64,000 nucleotides of DNA from Amorphophallus konjac (lineage: Eukaryota; Streptophyta; Magnoliopsida; Alismatales; Araceae). The notes beneath the pieces were generated by a model. That model searched no databases, was not told the DNA's origin, and worked only from the letters and a program-made list of their open reading frames with translations. This document shows, piece by piece, positions 11,150 through 20,956 of the stretch. The position numbers were made by a program, and so were the translations under genes. How positions within the stretch are numbered: position 1 is the first letter of the stretch; each line of letters begins with the position of its first letter. The stretch is taken from assembly GCA_022559845.1 (NCBI GenBank), contig CM040117.1, positions 77,227,731 through 77,291,730 of the forward strand. Direction: 5' to 3'.

Positions 11150-11625
11150 ACCTGGCGTGCCTCCAATCCGGTGCAGGCTAATCTGGCGCGCTCACACCCC
11201 GCGCCGGTTTAACTCTACACTCAAAACCACTCTCGAAATCTTGGGATGAATAGTGCCCCCCTTACTATTCACCTTGATAATCCGGCGCGCCATTCTTCTT
11301 GAACCTAATCCGGTGCGCCCTCCTTTTCTTGGATAATCCGGCGCTCCCCCCCTTGCTTCCTTATCCGGCGCGTCCCTCTTCTTGAACACATTAAACTGGC
11401 GCGCCCTTCTTCCCCTTGGGATCCCATTAAACCGGTGCGCCCCCCCATTGTTCTTATTCCGGCGCGCCATACTGTTCATTGGCCATTAACCGACGTGCCC
11501 CTTGGCATCCCCTTATCCGGCGCTCCCTTTGGCTTCCTTAAATCGGCGCGCATCCCACTTTCCATTTAACCGGCGCGCCCTATCTTCTCTTGGTGTCTCC
11601 TTAAACCGGCGTGCCAAAAAGAGAA
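11150..11625. repeat. Second cluster of CCGGCGCGCC-type motifs in the Tat-2 LTR
   Basis: About fifteen copies of a motif like TTAAACCGGCGCGCC, 20-45 bases apart. Many carry single changes at the CpGs (GGCGTGCC, GGTGCGCC, GGCGCTCC). The spacers are short and dissimilar. The counterpart in the 3' LTR is at 33893-34355. Confidence 0.87.
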
Positions 11626-11754
11626 AGAATGATTAACCGACAAGAGAAAAGACTTTAAGCTAATGGATAAAACGAATGAAAGGAATATGAAGCCAATAAT
11701 CAAAGATTACCCCTGCTATAACTAAAATTTTTGTTCTGGGGGCGCTGCCCCCTT

Positions 11755-12405
11755 GACCCCCGTGACCTGACCGGGTAGGTCGAACCCCGCGACCTGACCG
11801 CGCAGGTCGATCCGCGTGCGAGGGCGCACGTTGGCGAGTTCGGGTTTAACACTTAACAACCCTCTCCCCCAGACTATGAGTGAAGAGAAAAGCAATGATG
11901 CCCCTTGGTATCGGACGTGGACCTCGGAATCCCCGACATGGTCATGATCCGGGCACCTCTTGGGCCGATAATTCATCAGCTTGACCCACTTCTTCCGGGA
12001 TCCGATCCCGCATCCGCATTAAACTTGCCGTACCTACGGCAGACATCCATACGGTTGTATCGTCGTCTTCGACGCTACAAATGCGGACTTCCGTCCGAAC
12101 ACGAAATGGTCCGTGAGTGACCAACATATACGTATCTATGAACATTTTACGTCCCAACGTGGGTTTGTTTAAACGTGATCCGAGATCGTTGTTCTTGCTT
12201 TGTTACCATGAATCTCAGGCCGTAGGGCCCTTATTCTCGGCAATCAATCAAGGGTGTTCTCTCATATGGGGGATGTAAATAACGCCGTGGCCTTTATGGC
12301 ACGGCGGTTTTCGGTCCTGACTCGAACTATACAATTGTCTGATTAGTCAGATCGAGCGCACCATGGGCTTCCGTGAAGCCCGAATAAATCGTCACTTTGT
12401 GACTG
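11755..12405. other. Hairpin-rich end of the Tat-2 5' LTR
   Basis: Several short inverted repeats follow each other: GACCTG...CAGGTC and CGTGCG...CGCACG near 11795-11835, GCCGTG...CACGGC near 12285, TCTGA-TTAG-TCAGA near 12338, GGGCTTC-CGT-GAAGCCC near 12364 and GTCAC-TTT-GTGAC near 12391. They sit just before the PBS, so in the RNA they would fold near the start of reverse transcription. Function is inferred. Confidence 0.5.
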
Positions 12406-12488
12406 GCACGCCCTCGCACTAAATAAATGAATTAACCCCGATCAACGAACTAACCGATTTTTTTTTAATTTTAGTGCGTCAACAAGTC

Positions 12489-12506
12489 TGGCACGCCCGG
12501 TGGGAC
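12489..12506 (+). other. Primer binding site of Tat-2
   Basis: TGGCACGCCCGGTGGGAC, four bases after the LTR end. This sequence type follows the LTR in many Tat-lineage elements. I do not assign the tRNA from memory. Confidence 0.75.
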
Positions 12507-12610
12507 TAAACTTCCCTTCATCTCCTTGCCAGGATTTGTGGCTTAATGGCCTCTTCTTAACATTCTAGCTGTGTGATTTTTATCCCGTAGGCTACTTTAC
12601 GACAACTAGG
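12507..12610 (+). other. Tat-2 leader between PBS and first ORF
   Basis: About 100 bases with no gene; it ends at the ATG of the first open frame (12611). Confidence 0.6.
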
Positions 12611-13390
12611 ATGGCCGTGTCGTTCAGACCCCTTGTTGTCGCTGGCCATGCCACCCATTGGTATTTGGCGATGCTGATCCAGTTCGGCACCTTCCCGCCA
12701 GTCGTCGGCTTCCCCAACTTCTTGGGGGTCGCATTCGTGGAGCTCCTACATAGCCAGGAGATGGAGTTGGTCGACGTCGCCGAGGCGACCCCGCCTAAAG
12801 CTACTATAGTGGGCTGCCATGCTCGCCATGTTGATTCTCGCGCCTCCGCCAACGAGAAGTTTGCACCAGTCGCCAGGAGGGTGGCAAAGAAGAACCCCGG
12901 CACACTGCAAAGCCGGCTATCTACCTCGGGTAAATCTGTGCTCATCAGAGGTGTCCGAGTCTTCCTAAATGGCCGGCAATCCAGAATCATGCCCGATGGG
13001 GTAACCCCAACGGTGCCGGTACACAATACCTTCCAATTGTTGGCCCAAGAAAAGCTGGCTCACTTCGAAGCCAAATCAGAAGGGGGGCTGCCCCCAAAGC
13101 CAACCACATTCAAACATATCAGGGTGTCTGAGCGATCATGGCCCCGAACTCCAGTGCAAACTGGCGAGGCGTTGCGGACCCTTGTAGAAGAAACCAGCCA
13201 GGACAAGACTGTGACGGTCATCACCGTCAATGCAATTGCGGCTGAAGGCAATGACGGGAGACCATCCACGTCGTCTGAAGAGAATCCAGCTGGGGAAGGA
13301 GGTGTCACTCTCAACCCCACCATGCATGACCCCGCAATGCTAATGTTGTTGCAAGAATATCGGCAGGAGGTTGAAATACTGAAAAAGTAG
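12611..13390 (+). pseudogene. Tat-2 first ORF, gag-leader protein of unknown function
   Basis: An open frame of 259 codons starting ATG 12611 in frame 2, ending at TAG 13388-13390; the same frame continues with recognisable composition to about 13670 with further stops. The N-terminal half is hydrophobic (MAVSFRPLVVAGHATHWYL...), the middle basic, the C-terminal half acidic and Ser/Glu-rich, ending in a short helix LMLLQEYRQEVEILKK. That helix resembles segments before gag modules 2 and 3 (LMMELRQEIETMKK near 15005 and QQREIEMLKARL near 16457), so this ORF is probably the N-terminal part of gag, separated by frameshift. I recognise no domain. Confidence 0.6.
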
Positions 13391-14157
13391 CTAAATGAAA
13401 AGAACGCGCAAGCATCTACCTCCAGACAGGTGGAAGTCCCTCTTGAGATCCTTGGAAATGAGGGCCAAACCCTTGAAGCTTCACTACAGGTGGTCGCGTC
13501 TCAGTCGGCACCTGATTAGATAGGGGGCATTCCTCCCTCGCAGCAACCTACGCAACTCCTGGTTATTCCACACCAGGGGATTGCAGCAGCACCTCAAGCA
13601 ACAGCGGCGGCACCATAAATGCAGCAGGCCCACTTCTGCCCAGGCCCAACCGACCAGGTTGTAGCGAATAGAATAATATAGAACAGATGATCGAAAAGAA
13701 GCTGACCGATAGAGGCAATGTTGATTATGCTACTTTCGATGTGTACAAGGTACCCTACCCTGTCCATCATGCGGCCAAGAGGCTACCTCCCGGCATCAAT
13801 AAACCGCCGAAGTTCAAAAAGTTCTGCGGATAAGGCTCGCCGAAAGAACACATAGCTTACTACGTCAGCACAATGGGTGACTTGGCAGCTGATGAATCCT
13901 ACCTACTCAAGTTTTTCGGGTCCTCCCTCACAGGATTCGCTTTTGAGTGGTATTCTAACTTACCAGCTGGGTCTATCAACGACTGGCTGGATATGCAAAG
14001 GAAGTTCCGAGAGCAGTTTCACGTTGCCGAAAGAGAAATAACCATGGCCGAATTATATACTTTCAAGCAAAAAGATGATGAAACTCCTCTCGAATATATT
14101 AAGAGATGGCGCAATCTCAGCATGAGGTGCAGGTGACCACTACATCAAGAAGAGGCA

Positions 14158-14763
14158 GTGCAAATCTGCAAACAAAATTTGAAGAGAAGGATCCTCAAAA
14201 AAATGTTTGGGATCGAAATTAGGTCATTTGACCGATTAAACAATGTGGTGGCAGAAATTGAGGCCTTCCTCTCCTCTGCCCCTATGGCCTCAAGACAAGA
14301 GGTCAAATCAGCAAATAAATGGCCTGCGCCCGAAGAAGTTCATACAGTCGACCTCGGGACGTTCGAGTGGCGAAGAAATAAAGATAAAGGTATTGCCAAC
14401 CCTCCTTCGACCAGACGTGTCGAACAGCAAGAAGGGCCTCCCTTGCGGGCCAAAATGATAAAGTCCTACTCCTTCCCGAAGGACAAGACCCGACTCTTGT
14501 TTGAATGGGCCACCAGATACAATAAGGTCACCCTTCCAGAGCCGAAGAGGCCAGGCGATCTTAGAAGAAATGATGACCCCCGCTTTTGCCCATATCACCG
14601 AATGCTTGGGCACTCCATTGAAGACTGCTATGTATTTAAAGACATGGCTGAAGGCATGATCGGGAGGGGAGAACTCCAGATGGGCGAATCCAAAGTGGAT
14701 CCTCTACGCCCTCAGGAGCTTCCCAATTTTAAGAAAGATGTCAACACGGTGTCTATACACCGG
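14158..14763 (+). repeat. Gag module copy 1
   Basis: Contains NLKRRILKKMFGIEIRSFDRL, then KMIKSYSFPKDKTRLLFEWA, LPEPKRPGDLRR and knuckle CPYHRMLGHSIEDC. Its first segment matches module 2 (NLKDEILQRVMGIEVRTFEQL). Confidence 0.85.
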
Positions 14764-14793
14764 TAATCACAAGATAACCCATCGTGGGGGCAC

Positions 14794-15800
14794 ATGCCGG
14801 CTGCGAATGGGAAGAAGAAAAAGAAGTCAAGAAATAAGAGGAGGGGTGTCGTTCTCTCCTGCAATACATCGTCGGCATCATCCGACGCAAGCCGGACGGT
14901 GAAAGAAGAAGAAAATGAAGAAATATGCTTTACGCCGACAAGGCCGAATCGACCCGAGGCTTCTACCCCCAACTCTGGCTCCTGCCAACCTGCGCTCGCC
15001 CTAATGATGGAGCTGCGCCAGGAAATTGAAACAATGAAGAAAAATATGAGTGGAATGGGTCTGGGTTCAGTCGACCCGCACCTGAATTTAACAGCTCTTT
15101 CGGCAACGAATGAGCCAAGTATGGAGCAGACAGCTGGAGCAGAACCAGCCGAAGAAGAAACCACCAGGGCAAAATTATATGAGACCAAGCCAAGAGACGA
15201 TGGGTCCGCCCCGGACTATGTGAGAAAAGCAAGAGATTCCCATGAGAGATACGGGAGCCCCCCGAGCTACGAGGACATCATTCAGAAATGTGAAAGAAAT
15301 CTGAAGGATGAAATCCTACAAAGGGTGATGGGCATTGAAGTAAGAACCTTCGAGCAGCTAAGCGAGCTAGCGGCTGATGCTGAGGCCTTCTTGGCAAAAT
15401 ATTCCTCGGCTATTACTGCACTAAGCTGGGAGAACAAACCAGCCAGTGAGCACCGAGCGCAAAAGGGAGTATGCGCCCCAAATTCTAGGGATTTTGAGCT
15501 ACAGCGAAAGCGAACAAAAGAGGCAGTCGGAGTTCCGCCCATTCAGCCTGTCGAACAAGCACCCTCGCTGAGGGACAAGATGAAGAAACCTTATTCATTC
15601 CCTAAGGAGAAGACTTGAATGTTGTTCGAATGGGCTCGTGCATGTGGCAGGGTTGTCCTCCCGGAGCCCAAAAGGCCGAATGATGTCAAATGGAAAGATG
15701 ACCCTCAATTTTGTCCTTATCACCAATAGAGGGGGCATCCTATTGAGGATTGTTATGTATCCAAAGATATTCTCAAAGGCCTGATCCAAAAAGGTGAACT
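14794..15800 (+). repeat. Gag module copy 2
   Basis: Begins after a Lys/Arg-rich stretch (GKKKKKSRNKRR), has an acidic linker, the helix LMMELRQEIETMKK, NLKDEILQRVMGIEVRTFEQL, KKPYSFPKEKT, LPEPKRPNDVK and a knuckle interrupted by TAG at 15727-15729. The capsid N-terminal half is not repeated. Confidence 0.85.
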
Positions 15801-16113
15801 ACAAATGGGCGAGCACAGGGTGAATCCGCCGCGGCCCCATCAAATGCCCAACCCCGGGGGTCTGCCTACCATCCTTTATGTGGCCAAGGAGCACCCGGTC
15901 AAGGGGGATGATGATTGTAGACTCCCGGATGAGTTGCACGACCCACTCGTCCCAATCACGAGACTTCCTGACACAGTCGGTCGTGTGGTCAAGATGACCA
16001 GAAAGTAAGGGATCCCCTCTTGCCAGCTCTCCAGTCGGAAAGAAATATTCAAGAAAATGTGAAACCCACCAAACCTGGACCAGAGGTTGTTTTAAATCAC
16101 CCAGCATCCAAGG

Positions 16114-16990
16114 TTGGGCTTTTCACTAGAAGATTCCTATGAAGCCGATGTGATATCAGTCTCGGCTCTAGGCAGCAATAGCCATGCAGGCAATGTAGGT
16201 CCACGGCAGGTTGAAGGCCGCCAGCACCTTATGCCTTTGGTCAACGAAGATCAAGATGAAGAAATATTCCTATGGAATCCACCTCCCTGTAGGAGCAAAG
16301 GGAAGGTCCCGTCCTCCTCTGAGGGACCAACCTCGAATAACTACAGCAGTGGGGTGCCATTGCCCTTGTCTGACATTGATGCAAAGGACGGGGAAGCAAG
16401 TCAAACTCCGAGCCTCCCTCGGTGCGACTCTGCCCTTTTTGACCTGTGTTGTCAACAACAGCGGGAAATTGAAATGTTGAAGGCTCGATTGGCCGAAGCG
16501 ACTGCACTTGTGTCTGATTGAATCAGGAACATCCTCCGCCAACAGAACATCGACACGCGCCAGTCCCCAAATAGCGTCCCGAATGCCCCTGTGCACCTGA
16601 GAAAGGAGGCAAGGGATATACTTGTCCTCCCAGTCAGACAATCGGCCGAGCGAAATCCTACACTGCAGGAGAGGATGCAAAGGCCTTACTCTTTCCCGAG
16701 GAATAAGACCAGAGGAATCTTTGATTGGGCCTGCTACTATGGCAAGGTCTCCCTCCCGAGGTCTAAGAGGCCGCAAGATGCTCCCAGAAGTGGTGACCCC
16801 CTATTTTGCCCTTATCACCAACTACTAGGCCACTCTATCGAAGACTGTTACGTCTTCAAGGACATTGCTCAAGACCTGAGTGAGAGAGATGAGCTCAGAA
16901 TGGCATATTATGTGGTGCCTCCGCCGCGCCCCCATGTGACAGGCAGCCACGAAAGAAGTGTTTACATGGTGTCAATTCAGCACCAGATTT
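16114..16990 (+). repeat. Gag module copy 3
   Basis: Acidic linker, helix QQREIEMLKARL, then RPYSFPRNKTRGIFDWA, LPRSKRPQDAPR and knuckle CPYHQLLGHSIEDC at 16807-16848. The NLKDEI segment is missing here, so this copy is shorter. It runs directly into pol. Confidence 0.85.
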
Positions 16991-18858
16991 TTAAAGATAT
17001 AGCTGAGAATGAACTACCCCGACCGTCGACAGTGGAACAGTCCCCAATGTGGCAATCAATCACCTCGGATCCTGCACGAGTCGTCTATGATAATTACCAA
17101 GAAGATCCCGGAGAAGTCCTTTACTTCTCCGCGCAGGAGAACCCCTCGGAGCCGCACACAACAGACCTGGAAGAGGGGGAAATAAGCAAAGTCTCATTAC
17201 CTAACGAGGCGGGGCAAGAAGACGCCTATGGTGTCCTTGAAGTAGAAGATGGCGAAGATAAGGATTTCATCGACCTACTACCAGCGCCGCCAGAAATTGA
17301 AGATGGCGGCCAGGCCATAGTAGATGAGCTCCTTGAAATTAACCTAGGCACGGAAAGTGACCCCAGGTCAACCTTCCTAAGTGCCCTTTTACCTCCACAG
17401 GAAAGGGAACAATATATCAAGCTGTTGCAAGAATTCCGAGACTGTTTCACCTGGAACTACAGAGAGATGCCCAGCCTGAGCCCCGGCGTGACTCAACATA
17501 TTCTGGCTATTGATCCCAAGGTGGAGCCGGTGAAGCAGTCCCCCAGGCGTATGAGGCCGGAGCTGATAAAACAGATTTGCAAAGAAGTCGACAAGCTCAT
17601 AGATGTTGATTTTGTAGCTGAAAACTAATACACTACTTGGTTGGCCAACATTGTGCCGGTGAGGAATAAGAATGGACAGATCAAGATTTGCGTGGACTTT
17701 CGCGACCTGAATAAAGCTTGCCCAAAAGATGACTTTTCGGTACCCATCACCGAAGTAATGATTGATGCAACTACTGGCCATGAGGCCTTGTCCTTCATGG
17801 ACGGATCGTCCGGCTATAATCAAATATGGATAGCTGAACATGACCGAATTCATATGGCCTTCCGGTCGCCTAAAGGGATATTCCACTACAAAAGAATGCC
17901 CTTCGGCCTCAAGAACGCTGGCGCCACTTACCAGCGGGCGATGACCAAGATATTCGACGAACTGCTATATAGTAAAGTTGAATGTTACATTGATGATCTG
18001 GTCGTCAAGACACAGAAAAGGGGGGAGCACCTGAATGACCTTAGAGTCATCTTCGAGAGACTCCGATAGTACGAGTTAAAAATGAACCCAATGAAGTGTG
18101 CCTTCGGCGTCTCCAGTGGAAAGTTCCTCGGCTTCATTGTCTGATATAGGGGGATCGAGATCGACCCCTTTAAAATAAAAGCCATTCAGGAGCTACCTCC
18201 TCTAAAGAATCTGGGAGAGTTAAGATCCCTACAAGGCCGGCTGGCTTACATCCGAAGATTTATCTCCAATTTGTCGAGGCGCTGTCAGCCATTCCACAAA
18301 TTAATGATGAAGAATGCACCTTTCAACTGGAACCAGGAATGTCAGAAGGCCTTCGATCGGCTGAAGGATTACTTAAAGACCCCGCCTGTGCTGGGGGCAC
18401 CTGTCAAGGGGAGGCCACTTATTCTATATATAGCAGCCACCGAATGTTCACTGGGGGCAATGCTCGCCCAGAACAATGATGAGGGGAAGGAGCAAGCTCT
18501 TTATTATCTTAGCCGAACAGTAATGGGGGCAGAAGCAAAATACACCCCGATTGAGAAGGTTTGTCTCGCCTTGGTCTTCGCAGTCAAGAAGCTGAGGCAT
18601 TACATGCTCTCGCATGAAGTGAGCCTGATTTCTAAGGCCGACCCAGTCAAGCATATTCTCTCCCAGCCAGTTCTGAAGGGACGTCTCGGCAAGTGGGCAG
18701 TACTGTTAATGGAATTTGACATCACCTATGTGCCGCAGAAGGCCGTTAAGGGTCAAGCCATGGCCGATTTCTTTGCAGCACACCCTGTGCCTGAAGATTC
18801 CCCACTGGCCACAGAGTTGCCCGAAGATGAAACACTGGAAGTGGACCAAGTCCGATAG
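16991..18858 (+). pseudogene. pol: Tat-2 pol part 1: linker, reverse transcriptase and RNase H
   Basis: An acidic linker (EEGEISKVSL...EVEDGEDKDFIDLLP) leads to the RT start FLSALLPPQEREQ...FRDCFTWNYREMP. RT motifs: ANIVPVRNKNGQIKICVDFRDLNKA, LSFMDGSSGYNQI, MPFGLKNAGATYQRAM and the active site CYIDDLVVK near 17982-18008. RNase H begins near 18410 with LILYIAATECSLGAMLAQ and continues HYMLSHEVSLISKADPVKHIL. Breaks: TAA at 17626, TAG at 18067, TGA at 18142, then TAG at 18856. No DTG/DSG-type aspartic protease motif is seen between the last gag knuckle and RT, where it is expected. Confidence 0.92.
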
Positions 18859-19431
18859 ATCGCTTGGCAGCTGCACTTTGACGGAGCTTCGAGAACAGAA
18901 ACAACCCCGTCAGGGCACATAAAAGTATGAGCCGGGGCCGGCATCGTCCTTAAATCCCCTGAGGGAGAAGTATTGCATACATCCTGCTCCATTAACAAGC
19001 CCTACACAAACAACGAGGCAGAGTATGAAGCTCTGATCATCGGTCTCCAAGTCGCTTTGCAAATGGAGATTAAAATGCTACAGGTGTTTGGCGATTCATT
19101 ATTGGTCGTCAAGCAAGTCCAAGGACAGTTTGACATACGAAAACCCGAACTACTCCCTTACCACGCTAAGGCGAAACCGCTCATGCACCAGTTCTACCTC
19201 ATTGAGATAGGCCACGTCGCCAGGGGGAAAATGCACAAGCCGATGCACTGGCGAAATTGGCAAGTTCATTAGCAGTCCCGCCAGATGGATCCCTCAGCAT
19301 CCGGGTGGTGAATCAGCGCCAAGTGCCTAGCATGATAGAAGGGCCAGAAGAAGAAGAACTTGAGGTCATCACAGCGAAAGCCATTAGCCCACCCGACTGG
19401 AGAGCCCCCCTTTTACAGTGGTTTAAATACT
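18859..19431 (+). pseudogene. pol: Tat-2 pol part 2: additional archaeal-type RNase H
   Basis: WQLHFDGASR opens the domain (catalytic D), followed by GAGIVLKSPEGEV, TNNEAEYEALIIGL (catalytic E) and QVFGDSLLVVKQ (catalytic D); the last motif AQADALAKLA near 19235 lies in the next frame, so a frameshift precedes it. A second RNase H of this type after the normal one is a known mark of the Tat lineage. It is followed by a linker to the integrase with two stops near 19430-19450. Confidence 0.88.
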
Positions 19432-20678
19432 AGCAATTACCCAGGTAGAGAGAAGAGAAGATCAAGCTGATCAGAACAAAAAATTCTTACGAGGTCCGAA
19501 ACGGTATCCTATTCCGAATTATGGCATATGCCAAGCGAAAGGTGCTCCTACGATGCATGTCCACAGAAGAAGCTTGGAAGGTCATGAAAGAGGTTCACGC
19601 CGGAACAACTGGTGCACATCAGGCAGGACCGAAAATGAAAATTGAAATAAAGATGCTCGGCTACTATTGGCCGACAATGTTCGACGACTGCTGTAAGTAT
19701 GCCAAGTCTTGTCAAAGATGCCAGGAGCACGCGACGGTGCCCAGAAGACTGCCCGTGCCGCTGCATCCAACACTGCCTAGCTGGCCCTTTGCCCATTGGG
19801 GAACAGACGTCGTAGGTCCACTACCTGCATCATCAGCTAGGTGCAAGTACATCTTGGCCGCAACTGATTACTTCTCCCGCTGGGCGGAGGCTGTTGCTTT
19901 GAAAGAAGTGACTGGGGAGATCGTTGCCAGATTTGTCCGTCGCAACATCATATTCCAGTTTGGCACTCCGAACCGAATTATCTCAGACAATGGAAGTCAC
20001 TTCCGCAACCAGAAGGTCTACCGGCTGGCAGAAAAGTACAAGATCGACTGGAGGACGTCGACTTCCTACAACCCACAGGCCAATGGCTTGGCTGAAGCTT
20101 TCAATAAAACTCTTTGCACTCTCCTGTCCAAAATTGTTAGTTCTAACAAGAGAGACTGGGAAGAGAAAATGTACGAGGCCCTATGGACGCATCGAACTGT
20201 GTACAAAACTCCAACGGGTTGTTCACCCTCTTCCCTGGTATATGGCTCAGAGGCAATTGTCCATATCAAGCTATAAATACCCTCCCTTCGAGTCGCAATC
20301 CAACATGGGTTGGTCCGGGAAGAGCAGACAAATGTCGAGCGAAGGCTCGAAGAGCTCTCCAACTTGGAGGGGAAACGGCTCCAAGCCTAGCAGAACATCC
20401 AGGTCTATCAGGCCCGGATAGCTCGCACCTTCGACAAGCTCGTCAAGGAACGCGAATTCAAGAAGGGTGACCTCATTATGGTGAAGAGAAGAGAAGTCAT
20501 GGCTTCCAACCCCAAGGGCAAGCTGAATGAGAATTGGCTTGGACCCTATGTGATCCAGAAAGTCTACGAGGGCGGAGCATATGTAATCGTCGACCATCGG
20601 GGGGAGGTTCAGTTTCCGCCCCTTAATGGTAGGCATCTGAGGTTGTACCATGCTCCGATCCCCCCATTTGAGGAATAA
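19432..20678 (+). pseudogene. pol: Tat-2 pol part 3: integrase
   Basis: Integrase inserts the cDNA into the host genome. Frame 3 carries the zinc-binding H...H...C-x2-C (EVHAGTTGAHQ...CCKYAKSCQRCQEH), then the catalytic triad: D in HWGTDVVGPLPASS, D in RIISDNGSHFRNQ, and E in NPQANGLAEAFNKTL. A stop at 20274-20276 separates the C-terminal domain (REFKKGDLIMVKRREV...PLNGRHLRLYH), which ends in TAA at 20676-20678. No chromodomain follows. Confidence 0.92.
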
Positions 20679-20956
20679 TGCTTTTCTCCGCCTTGCCCCG
20701 GGCGAATTTGCATTACTATTGTCCAGATGGTTTGGGCACTATTTATCTTCCGTGTCAAAAAAAAGGGAAGAAGAAGAAGAAAAAAAAAGAAGAAAAAGAA
20801 AAGAAGAAAAAGAAAAGAAGAAAAAAAGGAAAAGAAAAAGAAAAGGAAAAAGAAAAGGAAAAAAAAAGAGGAAAAGGGGGGGAGGAATCAGTCTCCCTTT
20901 TATTAACACTCACTCTTGTCTTCAAGAATATTTCAATAAACAAATCAACCATGTCA
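20679..20956 (+). repeat. Tat-2 post-pol spacer with a 131-nt pure purine tract
   Basis: After the integrase stop, 20757-20887 contains only A and G (GAA, AAAAG and AAAAGG runs ending in a G-run). It is followed by a truncated start of the 139-bp repeat (AATATTTCAATAAACAAATC...), which the chromovirus insertion interrupts at 20956. Confidence 0.85.
20952..20956. repeat. Left target-site duplication of the chromovirus (TGTCA)
   Basis: TGTCA immediately before the LTR; the identical TGTCA lies at 30717-30721 right after the other LTR. Removing the element plus one copy restores the 139-bp repeat of Tat-2. Confidence 0.95.

Larger units (their letters stand above)
9211..12484 (+). repeat. 5' LTR of Tat-2 (3274 bp)
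   Basis: Starts TGTGGACGTC and ends GTGCGTCAACA, four bases before the PBS. In a sampled stretch (9241-9540 against 31981-32280) I count about 12 differences in 300 bases, so roughly 4%. It contains an early CCGGCGCGCC-type motif cluster (9616-9830), a TATA box, a CT/GA-rich leader, a possible poly(A) signal, a second and larger motif cluster (11150-11625), and several short hairpins in the last 700 bases. No real gene is visible; short open frames differ between the two LTRs. Confidence 0.93.
13687..16990 (+). pseudogene. gag: Tat-2 gag with three tandem copies of its C-terminal module
   Basis: All in reading frame 1. The capsid part (13687-14140) has MIEKKLTDRG, then ADESYLLKFFGSSLTGFAFEWY and FREQFHVAEREI...YIKRWRNLSMRC, the usual Ty3 gag pattern around FxWY and RWR. 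There follow module 1 (to about 14763), module 2 (about 14998-15800) and module 3 (about 16435-16960). Each ends in a knuckle of the form CPYH-x4-GH-x4-C, i.e. C-x2-H-x4-H-x4-C, the His-substituted zinc knuckle seen in Tat/Athila-type gag. Knuckle positions: 14587-14628, 15712-15753 (with an in-frame TAG), 16807-16848. They are 375 and 365 codons apart and in the same frame. Stops at about 13834, 14137, 14764, 15616, 15727, 16006 and 16519 break the frame. Confidence 0.85.

Noticed and set aside
12611..13390. Captured host gene as first ORF of Tat-2
   Set aside because: Its final helix matches segments inside gag modules 2 and 3, so a gag origin is simpler. No intron or recognisable host domain was seen.
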